Assembly (NCBI GenBank): GCA_013115125.1
Contig: JABANN010000181.1
Span: 1-55,998, forward strand
Source of the DNA: Perkinsus olseni
Lineage: Eukaryota > Perkinsozoa > Perkinsida
Direction of reading: 5' to 3'
Length of the DNA stretch: 55,998 nucleotides
A program made the translations under genes and the position numbers. This document shows positions 1 to 10,046 of this stretch, in pieces. Under the pieces are notes generated by a model. That model did no database searches. It worked only from the letters and a program-made list of their open reading frames with translations, and was not told where the DNA came from. Position 1 is the first letter of the stretch. The number at the start of each line of letters is the position of its first letter.

Positions 1-2446
1 AGATCACTTAAGCCTAGCAGTAGACAATATCACAATACATTGCGTGGCGAGCGACAGCCGACACGACAACAGTATCCGAGGAGAGTCTTCCCAGTGAATA
101 AGAGCAACAAGCGAACCGCGATAATAATAGTCACTAGGTTTTCGTTGGCTGAAGATTTGCAAGCTGATGATCACCCCGAGACGTTCAGAGAACGCCTTAG
201 CGCCCAAGTCTGTTGAAGCAACTACTAAGTTTCGCGTTGAGTTGTATGACTCAACGATTATAAGTTGAAGGCGATGCAGAGTTACACTCCAGTATAGAAG
301 TGGGAGGACGACATGACAGTCAACTGCTGCCACATAAGGTTCCACATACTCTCACATGTGCATCTACCCATGCCTCCTAGTTCCCAGTTCGGAGTCTACA
401 TGAAGATGATAGATCCCCCTTGGAAGGAGAGGCTAACTCTCAGAGTGATTAATCACGGGATACGCCCGCTCATAACGATGAATGATTCACGGTTATGAGC
501 TGGTTCTCCCTGCGTGGCTCCCCCAAATCGTTGTGGATACGCGATCGTCATCATCCCCCAAGCTGCTGCCAGTTGTGTGGCGTGTTTTGGATGAGACAAG
601 CCGCGTCTCGTCCAAACGCGGGTCGCGAGAGCCCAATGGACGAATGGAAGCCGCTGTATGCGGGGAAGATTGCAGAAGCGCCACCGGCGGCATCAATGAT
701 GCCGCATCATCCACTCTTCCTCGTGAATACATCCACCGGCAGTACTATCAGAACGCCCGACTGCTATCCGATCCCATCAGATTGTCGCGTCAATGCATAC
801 GCAACCGTATGGGTGAGGATACGAGGCCTGCACTGAGGGGGTGATTCACTCACTGATATCATCAGCGAGTGAAAACTCTTTACGAAAGAGACGCCGCATA
901 TTCCACGACTCGTGGCCCACGGTAACACGCGTATCTTAGACTCCCTCCCGCGCGTGTGTCCCAACTGTTAGTCGGGAACTCTACCCTCCGACGATTTCCC
1001 CTCCAATAAAACCCTGGCTCGTTCTTCTCTACGCCTGAGATCTGTCTAATAAGTAGACTTTGATGTCTTGCGGCAAGACTCTCGCCGAACTTCTTCAGCC
1101 GAAGCCCAATTGGCGCAGAGGTGGCAGCGCCTGATATCTACCGGATCACCAGGGATCGATCCCGACAGTCAGCTATGTGGGAGTGGGGTGCCACAACCGC
1201 CGAGCTAGGACGAGTCAATTCCTGAGTCGCACTTCTTCATCGTAGGCCAGCACAAATTGTACCATTCTTCAGGCGCCAAGTGAACCGTAATTCTTCGGCG
1301 AATAGGCCAAGACAATATGCGACAGTGGCTCTACGGATCGGAAGTTACCACTTCGCTCAGATAACCATTGTGGTTTATACCATCAGCTCAACTGGCAGCT
1401 TGGCATAAACCGGGCGTGATATACATTAGAAACTACGAAGACGGAGTACTGCTTGTTGCTATGCTGTGAATAGGGTGTTGGGATGGACCAACTTCGCGTC
1501 GTGAACATAAGTCTGCACTAATCTAGGAATGGACTGAGCTTTCCCATCTCATACACCGGAAGGGGAGAATCCTTCCAGTCACGACCTCGAGACCGCGCGA
1601 TGAAACGCATGTCTCCACTTGCTTCGGCATGTAACTCATCAACAATAAAAAAAGCCAGTGAGTTTCCATGTGTGTTATTCGGGTTGTGGGTTTTACACAC
1701 CAGGAGAGCGCGACCAATCTGACGACAAGTCACGGATCTCTAGTACATTCGTCGGGACGTTACCATGATGAGGTAAATGCCAGAGTTTTTTATCGACGGT
1801 CGAACGGGGACGAAAGGGACGGGATGTGTGTGCTAGCGACACTGGGTAGAGCACTCCAGGATGATGCAGTTTCTCGTGATACTTAACATGGCCGAGTTGT
1901 AAAATTCTAGTACCGTGGTATTTTGTTCTCGCCAGAAGAAAGACGGCTCTGCGAGTCGCGTGAAGTCGCCCTTCCGCCTTTCAGTTTGTACAAATGTTTA
2001 TTCGGTAAACGATTTGACTGGCTCTGCAGCCTCAGTATTTGAGCCACCTGCAGCTCTTTTGGCACAGTGGTACAAGGACCCCGGGTTTTTCAACACGCTT
2101 TCCATTCAAGAACTTTGAATCAAAGTAGTTATCCCTTCATTCAACCAGCGTATCGGTGTCGATTGTTGGGTCGTTGGTCCGGTAACAAAGTCTCTTGGGC
2201 CAAGTGTGATCAGAACCTATTTCTTTAGTGCTACGCTGAGTTGTTCCATGTTGCGAGCCATAAAGGATAATCCATTCAGGCAACCGCCCTAAAGGAAATT
2301 CCCGTCACGCGCGGGTTCGGTGACCCGGAAGAAGGCCACCGGGGTCACACGCGGTGACGCGATGCCATCACTCCCACCCGTTGCCGCTAAGCTTTCGGAA
2401 GATCATCTGCCATTCAAAAAGCTGGATTCGAAATCCCTGGATTATA
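1..2446. other. Gene-poor left flank, no supported gene
   Basis: I see no coding region I can support. Short open frames exist on both strands (for example minus 4-345 and plus 482-844), but they overlap each other in several frames and show no recognisable motif or splice pattern. A 12-bp perfect palindrome lies near 1153 and a GC-rich nested hairpin at 2304-2359. The stretch could hold decayed repeats. Confidence 0.5.
2304..2359. repeat. GC-rich nested hairpin
   Basis: Two nested inverted repeats share one centre. The inner arms are GTGACCCGG and CCGGGGTCAC around a purine-rich loop. The outer arms are GTCACGCG and CGCGGTGAC with small mismatches. It lies about 90 bp before the palindromic MITE. 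It may be a structured element or the remnant of another foldback repeat. No function is evident. Confidence 0.45.
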
Positions 2447-2448
2447 TA

Positions 2449-2848
2449 TAGGGTGCCGACTTAAAAAGGGCCCACCCCTCATAGATTTTTGGACCGGACG
2501 AGCTAGGAGTTGTAGCTTACACCAATCGAGAACTCTCGAGTCCCGTTCTCAGCCGCATCTCACTCGTGAGTTCTAAGTAATCGATACATCGAACAGAATG
2601 CCAAAAAATCGCAAAAAATCGTTGGCAAAATCACAGAGGCCATGTTGACGCTGTGAAGTGACTATGATTGACTGCGATTTTTTAGCATTCGGTACGATAT
2701 TTGGAGGGTAAAACTCGCGAGTGAGACGACGCTGGGAACACGATTGTGTAGAGCTTGACGAGAGCTTTCGATCGGTGTGCGTTACAACTCGCAACTCGTT
2801 CGCACGAAAGAATCAAGAGGGGTAGACCCTTTTTAAGTCGGCACCCTG
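2449..2848. mobile_element. Palindromic foldback MITE, Tc1/mariner-like, 400 bp
   Basis: The ends are inverted repeats: the right end read inward is CAGGGTGCCGACTTAAAAAG, and the left end matches it except for T in place of the first C. The match runs perfectly for over 20 bp and continues with mismatches. Internal blocks are also mirrored: CTCACTCG near 2560 against CGAGTGAG near 2725, and GAATGCCAAAAAATCGCA near 2597 against its near-perfect complement near 2671. The whole element is therefore one long imperfect palindrome. It is flanked by TA on both sides (2447-2448 and 2849-2850), the target duplication expected of Tc1/mariner elements. It has no transposase frame, so it would be non-autonomous. 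It ends about 60 bp before the likely start codon of the adjacent subtilase gene. Confidence 0.8.
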
Positions 2849-2908
2849 TAACAAGGCACGGGAACGGCAATGGATACAAGCCATATCTTGTTAGGTGTTA
2901 TGCCCTCC

Positions 2909-4309
2909 ATGCGAATCCCATTGGCATGCTCTTTCGCTTCGCTGGTCGGCGCCACCGATCCTCCAAGCAGCACTATCGTATCCATCAACTCTGCTACCGG
3001 TGATGTTGACATCAGTCAGCTGCCTGCAATGCTGACAAAGGCCGGTTACACTCCCGACCCGGAAGTTGCTTCCTTCTTGGACACCGCTGAGATCACCACT
3101 CTTGAATATGTCCACTCGCAGGTGGTTCATACTCCACCCCACACCATCGACAGCGAAGCTCTCTGCAACTTCGTTAAATCGGCCAGCAGCAAGCTATTAT
3201 TGCGATCTGAATGCGCTGCAGATGCCAACGGCGAAGCCTTTGGCGGTCGCGAACAAAGCCCGCCGAAGAAAAAAAGAGCGAATTCGGCCAAGCTCGATAT
3301 GGACCTGCACGTTAACGACCCCGATGCCGTCTACCAGAAGCATCTCAAGTGGATGAACATGGGCAAGGTTTGGCGACTTGCTTTTCCTCATGTCAAACGT
3401 AAGGTCGCGGTGGCCGTCATAGACTCCGGTATCAACTGGAACGATCCTGATTTCGCCCCCTTGAAAGGAAGAGTCAAGAAAAAGAGCGGCAGCTACTTAG
3501 ACGGTGGCTGGAACTTCATCACCGATTCATCAATCATGACGTTCGTGGACTCTCACGGCACGAACGTGTGCAAAATCCTCGCTGCGAAGGGTAACAACTC
3601 GGTTGGTATAGCTGGAGTTGCTCCCAATGTAACATTGGTGCCACTACAAATATTGGACGAAAACGGCAAAGGGCCTCTGTCACGGTTCTTGGCAGCCCTC
3701 CACATGGCTATCGATCTGGAGGTGGATATCGTCTCAATGTCCCTAGGATACTATTTATCGGGTGCCCAAGCACGCCTTATGCAGAGAGGACTTCGCGCTG
3801 CACAGGAGCGTGGTATAGCACTCGTGTCCGCTATCGGATATGCCTCTGAGCTGCGTGAGGACGATTATCCTTGTCGTTACGGTGGGCCACTTGCTTTATG
3901 CGTCGCCTACATGCAAGATGACAAGACCCGTAATGTGCTGCACACCAACTCGGGCTGGGGCAGAAGAGTTGATGTCGCAGCTTATGGTACGAATATCTTC
4001 ACTGGCCGCGATGAGAACGGAGAGTTACGGTACTTCAACGGTTCGTCAGCCGCCACTCCGATCGTCACCGCCCTTTTCGCTATGCTACTATCAATGGATA
4101 TCGACCCAATGGTGGCGAAGCGGCTGATTTTGAATAACGTAGACCCTGTCGAGTGTGAGATGCCCTTCCTAATGCCGCAAACGATACGAGGTGGCGCCAT
4201 CAATGCTCTTCGGACTGTGCAGCGCGCCATCCATCTGCTCCCTCCACACGGTCTTCATCGCAATGATGGCTCTGTGCTCAGTGCCCTCGATTCTCGAGTT
4301 CTTCATTGA
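2909..4309 (+). CDS. Secreted subtilisin-like serine protease (S8), oxyanion Asn replaced
   Basis: Intronless S8 peptidase. The frame opens at 2870, but the second copy in this window is conserved only from MRIP, so the ATG at 2909 is the better start; it begins a signal peptide. A propeptide follows, with a STIVSI start and a HSQVV-type stretch. In residues counted from 2870, the catalytic Asp is D185 (AVIDSG), His is H229 (SHGTNV) and Ser is S393 (NGSSAATP). The usual oxyanion Asn is Y324: the motif reads AIGY, where the second copy has SAGN. The His motif has also drifted (HGTNVCK instead of HGTEVSK). A basic insert PPKKKR near residue 131 is absent from the other copy. The triad is intact but transition-state stabilisation should be poor, so this may be a weakened or repurposed protease. 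A palindromic MITE lies directly upstream. Confidence 0.9.
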   Translation: MRIPLACSFASLVGATDPPSSTIVSINSATGDVDISQLPAMLTKAGYTPDPEVASFLDTAEITTLEYVHSQVVHTPPHTIDSEALCNFVKSASSKLLLRSECAADANGEAFGGREQSPPKKKRANSAKLDMDLHVNDPDAVYQKHLKWMNMGKVWRLAFPHVKRKVAVAVIDSGINWNDPDFAPLKGRVKKKSGSYLDGGWNFITDSSIMTFVDSHGTNVCKILAAKGNNSVGIAGVAPNVTLVPLQILDENGKGPLSRFLAALHMAIDLEVDIVSMSLGYYLSGAQARLMQRGLRAAQERGIALVSAIGYASELREDDYPCRYGGPLALCVAYMQDDKTRNVLHTNSGWGRRVDVAAYGTNIFTGRDENGELRYFNGSSAATPIVTALFAMLLSMDIDPMVAKRLILNNVDPVECEMPFLMPQTIRGGAINALRTVQRAIHLLPPHGLHRNDGSVLSALDSRVLH

Positions 4310-5862
4310 TTCCTGTACTTGTGGAGAGCTAGGAGTGCCGGATTGGAAAGTCTACAGTCAGGACCAGGCTTCACCTTTCTCCTTAGCCTCTGAAAGAAGC
4401 GTGTTCTTACGACTCATCGTTTGATATCATTGTCTTCTCTGCGCACTCACCGCGGACTTTTTAATACATGAGCCAAATCGCTAAGAGGAATTTTACCCTT
4501 TTCGCTTTTACTATTTGCATAAGATCAGGACCGCTGCTTTCCGACTTCGACAAGTTCCGCACACAAATCTTGCGTTGATTCGTGCTGTTCAACCTGGGAC
4601 GAGAAAAAAAACTGACGGTTGGACCGCCTAATGACTCGTGGGTTCCCGAGAAACTCGCGAGACAGTTGCGGTCATTACTTGATGCTGTGCGCGTATGCAA
4701 AGCGAAGCGATCGATTATGCGCGCAGCGATCGAATACAAAATGCATTATACTGGCGAAAGTGGTCGAATGGAAATACTTTAACCCGGACTCCAACTGCGG
4801 AACAGTGCCGATGCTGTCGCGTAGGGAAATGGAAGTCTCACTGTAACGCAGGACGCCGTTAACATCCTCAGCCAACGCTACAATGCGGACGATAATGATG
4901 GTGTTCCATTATGATAAACCTATCACCATAAACATCAACGTTTTTGCTATCTTGCGTGGGAGAGAATATCCGACCGGAACCCGTGAATCCGCAAGCCTCC
5001 AAGCGGTCTAATCTACTCAAAAGCTCCCATACTTCGATCCCAACTAACTCACTTTGAACCTGGAAAATGGGGCTCAGAAAACGACAAGAATGTTGCTCAA
5101 ACCTCCCACTATGAGGTTTAATGAGCTTATCGCCTCATCGTTGACGACGACACGTACAGTAGGCTAGCAGTCTACTAAGCAGCAGACCAAATTTGAGTGA
5201 ACTGGCCTCCGAAAACTTTTGAACCGATGAATGTTGGTAGCTCTACGCTCCCCGACCTTTTGCACAGCCGAACAGCGCCTAGGATGTGAGCGAGGCTTCC
5301 AGGATGAGCATAGTTCGTCGTAACTCTACAACTCCTAGCGTTACGCACTCTGACATGCCGAGTCCCGCCTTGGAAGGGTGGATCCCCTCATATTGAAGTT
5401 GACTCCGCGCGCAACAGTGCAAAGGCGAAAATAAAGATTGCCAGCCGGACTTTCTCGCCAGCGAACAAGATATTCAACGAAGATCGCAAACCGGTAGGGA
5501 TGGGACCACGCGAGGAAGCAACGACGAAGAAATTCGATACCTTGCTCTGGTTGTGAGCTGCCACGCTCGAAACTTCGGCCCTTCACAGGCGAGAAAGTCC
5601 TTTTTCCGTCGAGCCGAGAGTGAAGGAGCGCGAGCAGCGAGATAGATAACCATCTCTAAGATATGAGAATCTCTGAAAGTGATCTGATATGTAGGATAGC
5701 AGCGACGTACAGAAGGGTTGAAAATGAAGTAATGATCGGGAGGGACGTGGCGAGGTGAAGGTCTCCGGGCGAGGTGCCGAAGAGCTGTTGGGCCGACATT
5801 TTGGGCCCTGCTTCAGCCAAGAACCAAGAAAGGCTCGAGCACTACGCAGACTTGCGCAGAAA
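4310..5862. other. Intergenic region between convergent subtilase genes
   Basis: No supported gene. Short overlapping frames have no recognisable motifs. Near 5326-5339 there is a 14-bp match (inverted) to GCTAGGAGTTGTAG inside the MITE at 2449-2848, which could be a trace of a related repeat but is too short to call. The region should hold the 3' ends of both subtilase transcripts. Confidence 0.5.
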
Positions 5863-7200
5863 TCAGTCACCCAGACCAAAGCCATCATCACTACGAAGCT
5901 CAGACGAGCTCAATGGTAGCATACTGATAGCGTGCTGAACAGTGCTCAGCGCATTGATGGCCCCACCCCTTATGAATTGGTTATTATTTTTGGATGTCAC
6001 CTGATCTACGTTAGCTAGCAGGAGCGGCTTCACCAAGTCCGGATCGACACCCATTGAGAGTAGGATAGCAACAAGGCCGCCAACAATCGGTGCCGAGGCT
6101 GATGTGCCATCGAAATACCTCAACTTACCGTTCTTGTCACGACCACTAAAGACTCGTGTACCGTAAGCTGCGACATCCACCCCCTCGCCCCAGTTGGACT
6201 TTGGATGTAGAACGTTCTGACTCCTGTCGTTGTCCAGGTTAGCGACGCAGATGCCAAGTGGGCCACCACACCAACAAGGGTATTTGTCGGAAGCTTTCTC
6301 ACCACGGTTACCGGCTGAGGACACGAACAAGATGCCATTCAACTGCGCAGAACGGAGAGCGCTTGAAACAAGGTGCTGTTGCGCCGTGGTCAACCTGCTG
6401 AAGTAGTATCCGATAGCCATCGTGATGACGTCAACCCCCAAATCAATGGCCATATTGATAGCTTCCGAGAGGAGCGATAATTTGGTGTATTTTGGGTGAG
6501 CGAATATCTGCAGTGGCACCAATATGACATTGGGAGCAACTCCAGCCATACCGACCAAGTTGTTACCCTTAGCCGCGAGGATTTTGGAGACCTCAGTACC
6601 ATGGGGTTCTTTGGTCGTCTGGTCGGTCGACTGGGTAAAAAAGTTCCAGCCTCCTGCCAAGGAGCCACCACTTTTCTTGGCCAACGTTCCCTTCAACGGA
6701 GCGAAATCGGGGTCTGTCCAGTCGACACCGGTATCGATAACGGCCGCCTTGACCGTCCGAGTGACATGAGGACGGGCGAGTTTCCAAACTTGGCTCATGT
6801 CCATCCACCCAAGGTGCTTCTGGTACTTGGCATCGGGATCGTTCACGTCTAGTTCGCCATCAAGTTCGAAGATATCACCGCTAGCATCTTCAGCGCAGTC
6901 AGACTGCAATGACAGCTTGCTGCTGGCCGATGTCACGAAACTGCAGAGAGCTTCGCTGCCGATGGTGTGAGGTGGAGTCTGAACCACCTGGGAGTGGACA
7001 TATTCAAGAGTGGTGATCTCAGCGGTGTCCAAGAAGGAGGCAACTTCCGGGTCGAAAGGGTAACCGGCGTTTCTCATCATTTTTGGCAGCTGACGAACGT
7101 CAACATCACCGGTGTCAGACGTGATGGAAACGATAGTGCTCTCCAGAGAAGCGGTGGCGCCCGCGAGGGAGGCGTGGAGGGTTATGGATGGGATGCGCAT
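5863..7200 (-). CDS. Secreted subtilisin-like serine protease (S8), complete catalytic set
   Basis: Intronless paralogue of the protease at 2909-4309, convergent with it. The frame is open back to 7278, but similarity to the other copy begins at MRIP, giving a start at 7200 and a signal peptide of about 15 residues ending near AGA. The propeptide contains the shared DTAEITTLEYVHSQVV block. In residues from 7278, the catalytic residues are D182 (AAVIDTG), H226 (PHGTEV), oxyanion N324 (SSAGNRG) and S393 (GTSASAP), all canonical. The product is predicted to be secreted and active after propeptide removal. Secreted subtilases are an expanded family in perkinsids and are discussed as host-interaction proteases; that role here is inference. 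Confidence 0.93.
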   Translation of the reverse strand: MRIPSITLHASLAGATASLESTIVSITSDTGDVDVRQLPKMMRNAGYPFDPEVASFLDTAEITTLEYVHSQVVQTPPHTIGSEALCSFVTSASSKLSLQSDCAEDASGDIFELDGELDVNDPDAKYQKHLGWMDMSQVWKLARPHVTRTVKAAVIDTGVDWTDPDFAPLKGTLAKKSGGSLAGGWNFFTQSTDQTTKEPHGTEVSKILAAKGNNLVGMAGVAPNVILVPLQIFAHPKYTKLSLLSEAINMAIDLGVDVITMAIGYYFSRLTTAQQHLVSSALRSAQLNGILFVSSAGNRGEKASDKYPCWCGGPLGICVANLDNDRSQNVLHPKSNWGEGVDVAAYGTRVFSGRDKNGKLRYFDGTSASAPIVGGLVAILLSMGVDPDLVKPLLLANVDQVTSKNNNQFIRGGAINALSTVQHAISMLPLSSSELRSDDGFGLGD

Positions 7201-7871
7201 TGGAGGGAAAGTCCTGGAATTCCCGAAAACGTGTACAACTCTCAGCCATCCACTGCGAGGCTGTACGGATGCCCACATCCGCAGCCAGAACGGTTGTTAG
7301 ACACTCCACCATACTTTTCTGGAACCCTGGTTTCATGGGTCGCCACCTCGTTGCGTTCAGTATATCACAAAATATAATGACCGTAGGTGAGACAGGACAC
7401 GAACTGGCGGAAGAGGAAAAAAGAGAGCAATCAGCCTGGTCTGGTCACCATCGTGTGATCGAGAAATCGCTTGGCGTGACAAACTGTACGCTATTATCCG
7501 CACCGTCTGCATTTCGACTCAGGCGGATGGTGGGCCTCATCGGTCTAGTTCCTGGCTGTGGAATCCATAATACCACGCGCGTTCATTGTATGGAGCCGCT
7601 ATCGTGTCGCTTACGTGCCTCCGCCTTACAATCACGGGGCCATCGCTACTAGGCGCCGCCAGTTGGTCACCTTATCTTTCTAATAGCCGATGATTTCATC
7701 TCTGGAGCAGGAGGGACACCGGAGCAGCTCCATCCCGGTGCTCAACCCAGCGGAGGCGGTTTGTTCCCACCGCGTTTATCGGGCCCATCACTGGTGGCTT
7801 GTCACAAAGCCGCTGTCAACTTGACAGTGTCCAGATCCCCGTGGCAGTGCATTGGATTATGCATTGGAGTC

Positions 7872-8109
7872 TCACCCACGTTGGGCAAAACACTTGTGAA
7901 AACGCATAACGCATAACGTGAAATGGGTGATGAGAGGTCGAAACGCGAAAAACGGTCAGGTGTTAAGCATACCGTCATCTGTAGCGCGTTGATCTCACTT
8001 CGGGTAACGCAGTTACCACGTTACGCCACGTTATCTCATTAGCGTTTCTCGCCTTATTGGTAGCAAATTGCAACTAGCAATCCTCACACAGGAGGATTAG
8101 CGTGGGTGA
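7872..8109. repeat. Possible diverged inverted-repeat element
   Basis: TCACCCACG at 7872-7880 is the exact inverse of CGTGGGTGA at 8101-8109. Inside, a block near 7893-7918 reading AACGCATAACGCATAACGTG resembles the inverse of a block near 8012-8048 (AAACGCTAATGAGATAACGTG). I see no clear target duplication. It could be an old foldback element of the same style as the MITE at 2449-2848, or chance similarity. Confidence 0.25.
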
Positions 8110-8586
8110 AATTCACATGATGAAGGAAATTCATCATTCATAAATTCACCCAACACATGATGCAGCAGATGAGCTAACTCGGAGCGCGCCATGATGTGCT
8201 TCAATTGCGCTAGAGCTATTCAATTGCAACCATAAGCAACTGAAGAAGGGCGGTAATCGCGGATGTAAGCTGAAGTCAGCCCTCGGCACCGTGGATGTGG
8301 AGATCGACACCAGATACCGATGTCTTGGTCCCTCGTGGACGCAGACCGAGGCGTTCTCTGGTACCCCACTGAACAGTAGTGGGAGGAACCAAGCATGATT
8401 TGGTGTGGCTCTGACGATGCGATCGAGGAAATGATTTGAATCGGTCTCACTGCAGAAGCAGACTTGACAGTGTGCGTTATGACGCGAAGTGTTATTGCAA
8501 CACAACATATGACGTTTTTCGCGAAACAACATCTCGTAGAACTGTTCAAGACGAGGTGGAACTCCATTGAATGCACCAAAGGAAGT

Positions 8587-8632
8587 GAATCATGCTGCAT
8601 GATTCATGCAGTTGTTGTTGCTGTTGTTGTTG
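8587..8632. repeat. Perfect short palindrome followed by TTG microsatellite
   Basis: GAATCATG-CTG-CATGATTC is a perfect 8-bp stem with a 3-nt loop (8587-8605). A short imperfect TTG/CTG tract follows (about 8610-8632). Confidence 0.6.
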
Positions 8633-10046
8633 AATCATGTAAAGTCACTGACGTCATTGATGATGCACCAGTAAGAGCCATCTCTATTATCTCCCCAGTA
8701 AACTCCGACAGATTATCGTTGGCATCACTACGATGGCGCCGGTGCATACATCAGAGCAAGTCGATTGGTGTGACGAACGCTGTCGGTCGTGGCAGAGATC
8801 GAGAACATCCTGATGGTCGTTAATAGCGACTCGTTATGACATTTGAGGTCACTTGGATTCTGGTCATACGGCCGAGCCCGAACGGCACTATGTCACATTC
8901 ACGATTCGAATGCATCACTGGACTCCACACATAAGCTGTTGAATCTGCTTCCGCTTGCTTCCCTACCAAGGATTGATGTTCAGTACCGTCCACGCGCTGA
9001 AGCCCGAAGGCTTCAGAGACCTCAGCCGCGTCTCGGCGCGGTATGCCCAGAGCCACTTGCGGTGTGAAGCGTTCAGATCACGTCCACGGCGGAGAGTGGA
9101 CGGCTGGGTTGCGTCCGGGCCACTCGAACCTAGTGCTTAGCTACCATGGAGACTGTCGAGGGCATATGTATTTGCACGACGACCTGCACTCAGACTCTGA
9201 GCCTCAGAGCGAATATGCTGACAGGGTGGCGAGCGGGCCGGCAATTTTCCTCCAACCCGTCACGGAGCCGGGAAGATACAACCCACGCCCTCCTCAGCTG
9301 TGCCATGACCGTCGCGAACTCTCAGTCGCCGGAAACAGAAGCCAGTCACATCCAACTTGAATGCAGGCAAGCATGGAGTAGGACGCCGTTACTTCATACT
9401 TGGTGACTTACTGTTTTACTGGTTTCACATTCAAAGTAAGAATGTGGAGCCGACCACTGGTTTCATCAATTTTTCGCGATCATTTGGTAGCCCACTCTCC
9501 CTACATCTTTACTTGACTAACGCAACATCACCGTCCAATATAGCAGAGCAACTCCAATGGCCGAACAATGCTGTTGATGCTACCATAATCCCGTAGCAGA
9601 ATTACAACTCTCAATGATACAGAGGACCCCGTGCACATTCTCAGATATGACTACAACGCTCGATGATGATCATAATGTTGTCTCGCCATCGTCATCACCC
9701 TGACTCTTGAGCAGCAAACATAATATCAAACCCAACGATGAGACCGGGGCATTGATGGCGTTCAGGGTTATGCCACTACAGAAAAGATGGGCGACTCATC
9801 TCTGTGTCAACGCTCGATGAGCAACAAGGGAAGCATCAAGTAGGAGCCCTCGGCACCCCGAAGTCTCCGCCGGCCACAGCGGGAGAGACGGGCTAACTTC
9901 ATAATACTCAGCCCCTTCTGCCGCAACCACCACCATAATCAATCAAAACTAGTAATGTTAAAGAGTGTCATCGGTAACGACGATGATGACCACCAATCTA
10001 CTGGACTTCAGCACGGAAGAACTTAACAACAGAGGGGTGCTTAAGA

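Larger units (their letters stand above)
7201..10046. other. Gene-poor region upstream of subtilase 2
   Basis: No supported coding gene. Open frames up to about 150 codons occur on both strands but overlap and carry no family motif. Contents I can point to are a weak inverted-repeat unit at 7872-8109, a short stem-loop at about 8103-8150 (GGGTGAA with TTCACCC arms), a perfect palindrome at 8587-8605 and a TTG microsatellite just after it. The proximal 200 bp left of 7379 should include the promoter of the minus-strand subtilase. Confidence 0.45.

Noticed and set aside
4-345. 113-codon minus-strand frame at the left edge
   Set aside because: No motif, no splice support and no homologous pattern I know; likely random.
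495-836. Overlapping plus-strand frames including a CCQLC stretch
   Set aside because: Three frames are open over the same bases and none has family features.
8146-8581. Minus-strand frame with cysteine and histidine spacing (CQVCFCSETDSNHF) resembling a LINE C-terminal zinc knuckle
   Set aside because: The second half of the knuckle is absent and no reverse transcriptase motif is near, so it is probably chance.
9043-9360. 105-codon plus-strand frame
   Set aside because: No motif and no splice context; overlapped by another open frame.
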